Of a stretch of 64,000 nucleotides of DNA, positions 55,135 to 64,000 are shown piece by piece. Source of the stretch: Andrena cerasifolii. Lineage: Eukaryota; Arthropoda; Insecta; Hymenoptera; Andrenidae. The notes below the pieces were generated by a model. That model was given only the letters and a program-made list of their open reading frames with translations. It searched no databases and was not told the origin of the DNA. The position numbers and the translations under genes were made by a program. The stretch is taken from positions 992,001 to 1,056,000 of the forward strand of contig NC_135124.1 of assembly GCF_050908995.1 (NCBI RefSeq). Reading direction: 5' to 3'. Each line of letters starts with the position of its first letter. The first letter of the stretch is position 1.

Positions 55135-56696
55135 ATGACCAAATTTAAACAACTAACATGTGAAGAACGTAGAACTGTTATCAAAATGCATAAAGAAGGC
55201 AATTCTTACCGAAAAATAGCAAAATATTTTGATGAAACTCCAGCTTGTATTTTCACAATAGTAGCTGCTTATAAAAGGGACGGACGAGTTTCTGTATTAT
55301 GTAGATCAAGATGCCCAAAAGTTACTACAAATCGTATAGATAAGAGGATTGTAAATATTTCGACATCCTCTCCACACTTATCAGCAGCAAAGATACGAGC
55401 AAAATTAGTAGAAGAAGGTAAAAGTATTCCGTCCACGCAATCTATTAGAAGAAGATTACACACAGCGGGAAGACATGGGCGTGTGGCAAGAATATTGCCA
55501 TATACAGGGTGTCCCACTAAGGAATGGACAGCGCGATATCTCTTAAAGTATTGTCGATAAAAATATAAAAAAAATAGGGAATTGCATGGTTCGAGGGGGC
55601 CCATTTATTAGCGCGAACGAATTTTGTTTTCGATTATTATTTTAAAAGATACGATGGTCATATTCGGTTTTTCAAATGGAACTATTTTTTTTGAAGACCT
55701 GAGTTGATAGTGCGTTCCAAGACAAATTCAATAAGCTTTAATGTATACACTTTATTTCCACTGGTTTTTAAGATATTGCGCTTGCAAAATTACTGATTTT
55801 CACTGGAAGAAAACCCTCTGGAATAGCAAGGACCGGGGACGGTCTTACTGGCGCCACGGGTGGCATTGTCTGTTCCATTTGAAAAACCGAACTTGACCAT
55901 CGTATCTTTTAAAATAATAATCGAAAACAAAATTCGGTCGCGCTAATAAATGGGCCCCCTCGAACCATGCAATTCCCTATTTTTTTTATATTTTTATCGA
56001 CAATACTTTAAGAGATATCGCGCTGTCCACTCCTTAGTGGGACACCCTGTATAAGCAAAGTAAATTTGAAGAAACGTTTGCAATTTTATGCAAGGCATGT
56101 TTTAAAATCAGATGCATTTTGGAAAAGGATATTGTGGACTGACGAATCTATGATTCGTATGAGACACAGTCATGGTAGGATGTAGGTATGTGTGGAGAAA
56201 ATGTGGTGATGAATTATCGTATGATTGCGTAAAACCATCATTAAAATCTATGGATTGAGGTATAATGGTCTGGGGATGCTTTTCGGCATATGGCGTTGGA
56301 CAAATTCTTCCAATATCAGAAAGAATAAATTCAACAGTTTACTTAAAAGTATTACAAGAAGTCATAATACCGGAAGGAAAATGTTTAATAGGGGACGATT
56401 TTATCCTCCAGCAAGATAATGCACCCATTCACAAGGCCAAAATTGTCATGAATTATCTAAAAAATAATAATATTAATGTATTGGATTGGCCACCGCAAAG
56501 TCCCGACTTGTCACCAATAGAAAATGTGTGGGCTCTACTCAAATTAAAAATAGCCGAGAAGAAACCAAAAAATATTAATGAATTGAAACTTTTTATAATG
56601 GAATCGTGGCAAACATTTACCGTAGAAGAATGTACAAAATATGCTCTATCTCTTCCACATAGAATTTCTAAACTGTCACAAAGAAAAGGATATTAA
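55135..56696 (+). pseudogene. Tc1-like transposase (DD34E), broken
   Basis: ATG 55135 opens the paired-like helix-turn-helix DNA-binding part (YRKIAKYFDETPACIF, SIRRRLHTAGRHGRV). The MITE splits it at 55504. After the MITE come the catalytic motifs: LWTDES (first Asp), LQQDNAPIH (second Asp) and SPIENVW (Glu), with 34 residues between the last two. Besides the MITE there is a frameshift near 56176-56187 and a TGA at 56256. The stop TAA is at 56694. Inactive copy. Confidence 0.9.
55505..56049 (+). mobile_element. 545 bp MITE inside the Tc1 transposase gene
   Basis: CAGGGTGTCCCACTAAGG at 55505 and its inverse ending 56049. The left arm is ~370 bp, and the right arm repeats its outer ~190 bp in inverse. 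Removing the element with one TA restores the transposase frame across the site, so the target duplication is TA and the original site was TATATA. Confidence 0.95.
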
Positions 56697-56924
56697 ACTA
56701 TTGTTTACATACTTTTGTACTGTGTAATCTTGCATAAAAGTTATGCAGAAGTCATTATTTTGTTTAGATTTTCAACTACTGCAGATATTATACTTACATT
56801 TGTTTCCTACATAGTTATTAATTATGTTAATAAATTAGTTACTTGACAACTGTATAAATCTTATTCTTATCACCATTTTATTCCTGAAAGTTCGAGTGAT
56901 TACTTACTTTTGTTACCCACTGTA

Positions 56925-57361
56925 ATTCACTCTTTTCACACTTCTGCAGCATGTGCAGAATCACACCAGAGTCTATCAATGCTTTTCTAGGCATTTTTGA
57001 CTAATCACTACAATAAAATTAAAAAACTAAAAATAATATAATCTTCTCACAGTTGTGTCTGAAGACTAACTGACTTTCGTGCACTTTCGTGGGTCGTTGC
57101 ATAGAATTCGAGAGTATTCAAAAGTGGCACTTGGTGCCGCGCCGCTTCAAGGTTGAGTTTCCTAGCCGCGCCCAGCAGCCGCGGCCGGCGGCGGCGGCCG
57201 GCGACCGCGGCTGGTAGCCCTTGGCGGCGGCTAAACTTCGGCCGCGCAGCGTCCAGAGTCGCACTTTGGTTCGAGCGCACTTGAAAGGGTCTACGGCCGA
57301 GGATTTATACCTGCTTCAGAAATAAAATAATTTTTTTTTCTTTATCGTTTCGATATGGAAG
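56925..57361. other. GC-rich, promoter-like spacer
   Basis: 57140-57270 is strongly CpG-rich (CCGCGGCCGGCGGCGGCGGC). It might be a host or LTR promoter; no coding frame follows. Confidence 0.35.
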
Positions 57362-57552
57362 TGACACCAATGGATTCCTTATGTTTTTCCGATGAAAATC
57401 ATATGAAATTTCCTGTAAATCGGACTATTATTGACGAAGACAACTTGAAACGATATAAATTAATCTTTCATGGAATTTCCTTCATGTGGTCCGAATTACG
57501 TCGTTCGTGGTGTCAGTTTCATCGGCGAAACATAAGGAATCCATTGACGTCG
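57362..57552. mobile_element. Small fold-back element, also seen near 44380
   Basis: CAATGGATTCCTTATGTTTT is inverted at about 57527-57549, with an ATTTCC-rich centre. The block GTCGTTTTTGCAAAGATCTG and its surroundings match 44470-44530, so it is a repeat family. Confidence 0.65.
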
Positions 57553-58179
57553 TTTTTGCAAAGATCTGATGGGAAATGCCGAAATCCTGGACATTTTTGA
57601 CTTTTTAATGATATTCGAACCCTTTCAAGGGTCGAAACTCATAACATTCGGTGAGGCACTGCGAGGGTTTGACCTCGTCACGGGGTACCATACGGCATCT
57701 AAATAGATGTGTCAAAGGACAGAATCGCCCGGTATGTAGTAGTAGAGAAAAAAATACAACCTGCTACGACATCCAACTAAATAAATTCTACACCAAGAAG
57801 GCTCGAAGCTATTATAAAATCAAAACGCAATTCCACAAATTATTAAAACATTAAATATTTAGGTAGTTTATTTCCATAGTTTATTGAGCCTTTTTTCACT
57901 CTACGAATACTGACTGCACGTCTATTTCTGTACGTTTATCTGCTTTTATTCCTTTTTTTTTAAATGTTAAGGGGAATAAAAATTTGTTTATTCAAGATCA
58001 ATTCTACAAACATTTAAGAATATTTATTAATCATCTTTTTCTGTTAGAATGTAGTACTGACATGGATATACAAATTTTTACTTTAAATTGGTCGCTATAC
58101 GAATATTTTTGACACTGACTGTATATAAGTACCGAGGCCTCCAACACGCCTCGCGGAAAGACAAGACACAAGAAGAAAA
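57553..58179. other. AT-rich spacer
   Basis: No gene recognised. It includes GAGCCTTTTTTCACTC and TTTATTCAAG stretches. Confidence 0.4.
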
Positions 58180-58560
58180 GGGGTAGCAGTCCGCTGATTG
58201 CGCGTGGTCACGCCTGCGTCGTCCTCCTTTTAAATTAAAGACGGATCCCTTATCTCTCGGGTATAAACACACGTTGGAATATCAAAACAAAAGCACGCGC
58301 TGACGTATTGGTTGCGAGAGAAGGTAAGCTATAGGGAGGAGATTATATTATAACCAATCGGTACCGCATTCCATTGAAACAGCAGTTTTTCACCTCTGTC
58401 CAGTAATATCTCCTCCCTATGGCCCACCTTCTCTCGTACCGAATACGTCAGCGCATGCTTCTGTGTTGATATTCCAACGCGTGTTTATACTCGAGAGCTA
58501 AGTGCTTTCTCTCAAATTTTGTAGGGAGAACGATGCAGGCGGCAACACGCGCAGTCGACC
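58180..58560. mobile_element. Fold-back element (~380 bp)
   Basis: Inverted arms 58253-58350 and 58408-58500 share TATAAACACACGTTGGAATATC-type sequence (core ACGTTGGAATATCAA), CTGACGTATT and CTCCTCCCTAT. An outer pair (CTGATTGCGCGTG / CACGCGCAGTCGA) extends the symmetry. Confidence 0.8.
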
Positions 58561-58812
58561 GACCACCCCTTTTCTTCCTGTTTCTCACCGCGAGACGTAG
58601 ATACTGATACTTTTTCAGAGTGATTTCGTTTCCTGCTCCATTGTCGGGCAATCATTTTTCGATCTAACATAAGAACATCTGCTTATTTTGTTCATGGACG
58701 AAAATGCCACATCTGATTCCAAAAAGTTAATCAGGCTGATCGACCAAGCGTCCGACCATAGTCACGGTTTATGACCATATTGTCCCACGAGACGGCGCCA
58801 GTGATGCCAGAA

Positions 58813-60330
58813 CGGTGGGTTTTGTCCCACGGCCGCTACCACCACTCCACGACCAAGCGTACCCCCTCCTAGCGTCCGTACCGCACCACACAAGCATACC
58901 CGTCCCTCCATCCGTGTGCCGTACGCGCTGCCTGGCCACCGCTCTCCGGCGAGAATTCGTTTTCCCGACATCGAAGCGCTTGGCGCGCAAGCGAAAAATC
59001 AAGACTTCAAATCCCGGTGCGGGATATTACTTCTTTTTTTTAATTATTCACTAATTTCTCTTTCTATATTCTCAGCAGACTAAAGGCTTAAAAACTATTA
59101 ATTTACTAAGCATTTTCGAAGCTTGATTTGCTGCTAAAGTGCGATCCTCTTTTGGCTTGTATCGCACCACTCCAAGCTTAAGTACCCTACCTTCTGTCAG
59201 TGTGCCGTACGAGCGACAGCTAAAACATCTTGAAACGTTTGCTGTCTGTCGCAATGGAATAGGGCAGTGTCCGATTCGAAAATCGTCAACTGTTTAAGTA
59301 AAATATCGTCGTGGAGAAGACGAGCCTTAATTTCATTGCTTACGGTAATATAAAATCGTAAGCAATTTTCGCGGAAGGAGGAAACTTCAACTTTTGTCAC
59401 TCCCTTGCTTGTCGCATCTTCTAGGAATTCCTCACACTGAGGGCCTAGATCAACTTGAGCCAGGGGAAGTTGATTTTGTTTAAAAGCCAAATGTATTAAC
59501 TGGATATAATTAAAATTCTGTACCAGAAGGGGTTTTAAAAATTATAAATGACATTATTGCGACGGGTACGAGACCAGTCGATATTGTTTTCAAACCTCAT
59601 TACAGTAATCTGGGGTGCGAGTGGTAAGCCGACCGTAATAGCGGAGCGGGCGGCTCGCTTACCTGAAACGGAAATCACCGATTCTGTAACTGCTCATTGT
59701 GACGTGAAATTTAAGGAGTCCATCCTAGAACGGCGCTTATTTTGTAAGTAGCATTTCAAGGAATTATTTCTGTTCATGTATACAAAAGGCAGAAGACCAA
59801 CATCGTACATTAGCCTACTGCGAAAATTCTTTGCAAATTAACAGTTTTCAAGTTTTTATTCTACTGAGAATATAGAAAGAGAAGTTAGAAAATAATTAAT
59901 GAAAAAAGTAGAATCTTCGCATTGAGGTTCAAACCTCGATGAAATGAATTCTCGGCGGAGAGTGGTGCGATACAAGCCATAAGAGGATCGCACTTTAGCA
60001 GCAAATCAAGCTTCGAAAATGCTTAGAAAATTAATAGTTTTTAAGCCTTTAGTCTGCTAAGAATATAAAAAGAGAAATTAGTGAATAATTAAAAAAAAAA
60101 GAGTAATATCCGCACCGGGATTTGAAGTCTTGATTTTTCGCTTGCGCGTCAAGCGCTTCGATGTCGGGAAAACGAATTCTCGCCGGAGAGCGGTGACCAG
60201 GCAGCGCGTACGGGACACGGATGGAGGGACGGGTATGCTTGTGTGGTGCGGTACGGACGCTAGGAGGGGGTACGCTTGGTCGTGGAGTGGTGGTAGCGGC
60301 CGTGGGACAAAACCCACCGTTCTGGCATCA
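58813..60330. mobile_element. Large inverted repeat with ~370 bp arms
   Basis: 58813-59185 is inverted at about 59962-60330, beginning GTGGGTTTTGTCCCACGGCC. The arms include CTTCAAATCCCGGTGCGGG, a tRNA B-box-like sequence with TTTCGCTTGCGCG nearby, so a tRNA-derived SINE may be part of each arm. The ~780 bp centre holds the hAT fragment at 59197-59490. Confidence 0.8.
59197..59490 (-). pseudogene. Probable hAT-type transposase fragment
   Basis: A 97-residue minus-strand frame with FRENCLRFYITVSNEIKAR and QQTFQDVLAVAR, resembling the central part of hAT-like transposases with a 'FY..V..QI..R' motif. It starts at ATG 59490, but both ends lack homology. Weak assignment. Confidence 0.35.
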
Positions 60331-61229
60331 CTGGACGGCGCGGCGGTTAATAGCAGTACCTACATCCGGGTCCGACATCGTACGTATTACCCACCGACAG
60401 AGCAATACACGGACTAACTCATTGTGAGACTGAAGAATGCCTAAAATTATTAAAGACGGCACTACCTTCTTGACTCCCCTTTAGAAATGCTGGCAAACAG
60501 ATGTTGTCGAAACGTTCTTGGGAAAATACGAAATTATCGGTCGAAAACAACGAATGAATTCCCGCTTTTGTCCCAACGCACAGTGGGCGTCAATCCCAAG
60601 AATAGAGAAAAAATTCAACATGCCACTTTTTCCACTCAAAATGTCGAATTTTATGAAGCTACTTTATAAAACACTAGTATTGCATATGAAAAAGTCGATA
60701 AAAAGTTTAAAACATCTTCGTTTGCATTGCAATGAGAACATTTCGAGCGTACAATCTTTTCTTTACTTTTTAAAACCTTTATTTCTGCCATCTTGGGTCC
60801 CTTCACCCAATTAGCCGATTGGAAAGTTGCCCAAATATTGTATAATTTCGAACAGTATTTTGTATATAAGATAACATGGATACAGGTTTGCAAATATTTC
60901 TGCACTTTTCATAGTATGTAGGTATATTTATCAAATTGTTCTAGTTTTATTGGAATTATTCACATTACTTTTTTTAAATAACGTCAATCCTCCGTACGAG
61001 TTGTATATTAATACTTTTTTTATGAACTTCCTTAATTATATTCCACAGTTTCAGTGCGAAAAATGTGATGTTGTTGATGTTACGTCCCTACTTCCTATTT
61101 GGAGCCGCGTTTTTTTGGGAGTTTATATTCTTTTTTACCCGCTTTTTAGCTAGTCCAGGGACATTGACGCTCTGGGATAGTTGAGAACTGGTCGATAGCA
61201 GATTATACTTGGGTTTTGCATTTTCTTAA
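60331..61229. other. Noncoding spacer
   Basis: AT-rich sequence without a recognisable gene or repeat. Confidence 0.4.
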
Positions 61230-61921
61230 TTACCTCAGTGCTCTCGCGGTGATGGCGGGTATATCGGGATCAGCCTCCACACTATACGCGCCGGTGTAAT
61301 TTCGTAATTTTTGGGTGCGGTCCCGGGTTGTGGAGCCGCCCTTTCTCCGGGTGCCAGGGTAATCCCGATCTGATTGGGCACGTCTTCCTGGCTGACCGTC
61401 GGATCCTTGACAATTCCTAAGAGTCCTGATTCTCCAGCTGGTGCGTCGCTGTATGACCACTTTAATTTCCGTAGCTGCACTCGGCGACCCGCACGGTGAT
61501 TTCGGGGCATTCGTCTTTTGGAATTCACGATTGCATAGGTTATTTGACCGATAATCACTTTCCACCTTTCACACCAGGCGCCACCTCGGGCAACGTTCTG
61601 CTCTTTGGTGGTACCATCGGCGGAGGCGAGCGTGATCTTCCCTCATTCGCAACATTTATTTAGAATTTCATTTATATTTAAATCTATCGCGTCGATCACG
61701 CGTTACGCTTAATCTCTGGTAAAACCGCGGGCAACGTTCTGCTCATAGGTAATACCTTCAATCAACGCAACCCGTGAACTGTCAATATGCATTTTCGTAT
61801 TTGATTTCACTATTCCACAAGACGAACGTTTGATTTGGATTTGGGGAGTTGAGGGTGGAAACACTTCACTCACTGGTTTAACATAAAATTTTACCTTTAT
61901 TTTTCTGTAACGTGGTTTCAA
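61230..61921 (-). pseudogene. Unidentified coding fragment, partly duplicated
   Basis: Minus-strand frames at 61921-61709 and about 61640-61230 share a motif: EGITYEQNVARGFTRD in the first, DGTTKEQNVARGGAW in the second. So ~140 bp is imperfectly duplicated. The second runs on as VIIGQITYAIVNSKRR to PPSPREH. Stops separate the two. I do not recognise the family; neighbourhood with LTR-like sequence suggests a retroelement protein. Confidence 0.35.
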
Positions 61922-62760
61922 CAGTTTAAGTCCCTTTTTATTGAACGCGTATTAAACAATGATAATAACGGTGATACGATAATATGGTAATCGGCTCCGC
62001 GGGTGATCAGTCCCTTTTTATAGGGCTATTGCTCACTCCTTCTCCAGGTTTGTCACATGACAATTAGGACGGTGGGAGATGAAATCTCCCAATCATTTGC
62101 CGTGGGAATCACTTGAAGAATTTGTTCCAGCGGCTATCTGAGAGTTTTGTTTACTGCAGAATTTGAGCTATTGCGCACCTATTTTGGAGTCTTCTCCGTG
62201 ACTTAAGACGGATTCCTGCCGTTATACGAAACCTTCAGCAGCGTCGATAGTTAAATTCTTATTTTAATTCATATATTAGATTGTTACGCTTTTCGGTCTC
62301 GACGTACTCTGTACGATTGATTCCGCACAGCTTACGTACTAGGGATTGAAGTTAATATACATCGAATCCGTATTGGAGCTTGATTTACGGGAAATAATGG
62401 GAGGGCAAGTGGCTAGCGATGATCAGGAGCGCAGCTCCGTGAAGGTGTTTACTCCACTGGCGGATGGGGCCTCTGTCCCACGCTGAACGTCAACTAGTGT
62501 TGGTTGGGCCTTTCTGGTGTGCGTGTAGATGGCTGGTTGCCACCTCTCGTGTTAGCTGTTTTCCTGCTTGCTGTTGCCGTCCGTAGATTCACGACTCGAG
62601 CTCTTCTTACCGCGAGTTTCAATTATAGTGCCTTATCGGCTACATATTATGTTGATAATTTATGTTAGGTGGTTATAATATACCAAAGTACGAAATAGTA
62701 AATATATTTGATTTAAAGAGTTAATTAATAGTAGACTCCACGTCGCGGGACGTGACAGTT
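61922..62760 (-). other. LTR-like noncoding region
   Basis: On the minus strand it begins TGTCACGTCCCGCGACGTGG (62757) and could end GAAAAGCGTAACA (about 62284), fitting TG...CA ends of a ~470 bp LTR. No second copy is in the window. 61922-62283 would then be leader. Confidence 0.3.
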
Positions 62761-62769
62761 GAATTTTCC

Positions 62770-64000
62770 CCTATTTCTTGGACTTCAGCCTCGCTGTGCG
62801 ACATAGAATACAGGTAATTACTCCATTATTGGCAAATATTGCCAAATCTTGTTTTCGCAGTTGCGAAGTCAAATGTATGAAGTTCCCGGAGGGCAACAAA
62901 AAAGCCGATAATTGCTGGTATTTCTTCAATGGGTTTCTTATGGAAAAGAACTGCATGTAACTAATTATTTGCTATTGCTTACCAAAAACGATACTACTCA
63001 TTGCGATTCCCAAAAAAATTATATCATCAAAATTTAAAAGACTCAATTCAAAATCTTGCACAAGAAAAAACATACAAACTTTGACACGTGTCTACACACA
63101 GATCAGAAGTAGCCGCCACGATATTTTTCCCTTTTTTAGAAACTCATTAGTTTACAAGAAATATATAAAAAAACATGATCCCATAACTTTTGAATTCTGC
63201 CATGTTTCCTTATTTTTGGTGATTCCGTCCCACTGTCGCGTTGGATCGCAGCGCGGCCGCGGCTATGACTCCCTTTGGAGCAGTCAAGCGATTTGCCGCC
63301 GTGGCTAGCCGCGCGGCTAGTAGATTCCGCCATCATGGCGGAAAACAGACACTCATCGCATTGTGTTGCGTCTTAAGTAGCCTAGGTTGCTGCTGTAGCA
63401 GACGCGCGGCCGCAGCCAGTCGAAAACGCGGCTAGGAAAACGGTTGCATGCTTCTCCATAAGAGCGGTGCTTAGGATTTGGCCGCCGGCGGCGGCGGCAG
63501 CAACCTAGGCTACTTGAGACGCAACACAATGCCATGAGTGTCTGTTTTCCGCCATAATGGCGGAATCTACTAGCCGCGCGGCTAGCCACGGTGACAAACC
63601 GCTCGACTCCTCCAAACTGAGTCATAGCCGCAGCCGCGCTGCGATCCGCGGCACAGTGGGACAGAATCCCAAAGATAAGGAAACAAGACAGAATTCAAAA
63701 GTTATGGGATTATGCTTTTTTTATATATTTCTTGTAACTCCTAAAAAAGGGAAAAATATCGTGGCGTCTACATATGATCTGTGTGTAAACACGTGTCAAA
63801 GTTTGTATGCTTTTTCTTATGTAAAATTTTGAATTGGGTCTTTTAAGTTTTGATGATATAAAAGACACAAATTTTTTGAGAACCGAAATGAGTAGTATCG
63901 TTTTTGGTAAGCAATAACAAAGAATTAGTTACATACTCTTCTTTTCAATAAGAAACCCATTGAAGAAATATTAGCAATTATCGTCTTTTTAGTTACCCTC
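62770..64000. mobile_element. Large fold-back running off the window end
   Basis: 62884-63430 is the inverse of about 63480-64000; matches include ACACGTGTCTACACA, TCCGCCATCATGGCGGAA-like sequence and CCAAAAACGATACTACTC. The inner ends are CpG-rich with perfect palindromes (CTAGCCGCGCGGCTAG at about 63305). The right arm is still matching at the last base, so the element continues outside. Confidence 0.88.

Larger units (their letters stand above)
54722..56922 (+). mobile_element. Tc1-like transposon, interrupted by a MITE
   Basis: Ends CAGTGGGTAACAAAAGTAAG (54722) and its inverse (ending 56922) form 24 bp inverted repeats, flanked by TA (54720-54721, 56923-56924). The element would be ~1.65 kb without the 545 bp MITE inside it. 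Confidence 0.95.

Overview
This is a eukaryotic, very probably insect (hymenopteran, ant-like) stretch made almost wholly of nested transposable elements. The pointers are GT-AG introns, AATAAA signals, A+T-rich spacers, and the insect element mix: Copia, Gypsy, Jockey, Tc1/mariner, piggyBac, pogo, hAT and fold-back MITEs. I see no rRNA, no CRISPR array, no bacterial operon and no convincing ordinary host housekeeping gene. The species call is an inference.

Layout. 1-3.7 kb: a fold-back MITE family (ends CAGGGTGTCCCACTAAGG), AT repeats and two broken piggyBac pieces in opposite orientation. 4.0-8.7 kb: a complete young Copia element with one uninterrupted 1343-residue Gag-Pol. 9.0-12.1 kb: a 3.1 kb element with ~630 bp inverted ends and a Cys-rich gene broken only at two A-runs. 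12.1-17.6 kb: a transposase-like gene whose C-terminus resembles a ubiquitin-specific peptidase. 18.6-21.6 kb: a 3'-truncated Jockey-type LINE on the minus strand. 22-26 kb: minisatellites and LTR-like debris. 26.4-27.3 kb: two exons of a Myb/SANT-like protein. 27.9-30.0 kb: a nearly full-length piggyBac-derived reading frame with one catalytic Asp changed to Ala. 30.3-34.2 kb: a 126 bp tandem repeat and pogo and hAT pseudogenes. 34.3-51.2 kb: one Gypsy element split in its reverse transcriptase by a 12,145 bp insertion at 36738-48882. 51.2-64 kb: mariner and Tc1 remnants, a tRNA-like sequence, an unidentified coding fragment and several fold-backs, the last running off the window.

The most interesting object is the 12.1 kb insertion. 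It has perfect 13 bp inverted ends, duplicated TTAA, and its removal restores the Gypsy reading frame. It carries an intact 929-residue protein with a DDE (Mutator-like) transposase half and a YqaJ-type nuclease half, a spliced gene with an AT-hook/NLS-like patch, a divergently transcribed spliced gene for a ~98-residue coiled-coil/RGG protein, and a hairpin-rich 145 bp tandem array. The two divergent genes start next to inverted copies of the same ~170 bp sequence, which suggests joint control. I propose it as one large multi-gene TTAA transposon, itself invaded by a 184 bp hAT MITE and other fold-backs.

All statements come from reading the sequence and remembered family features; no database search was run.
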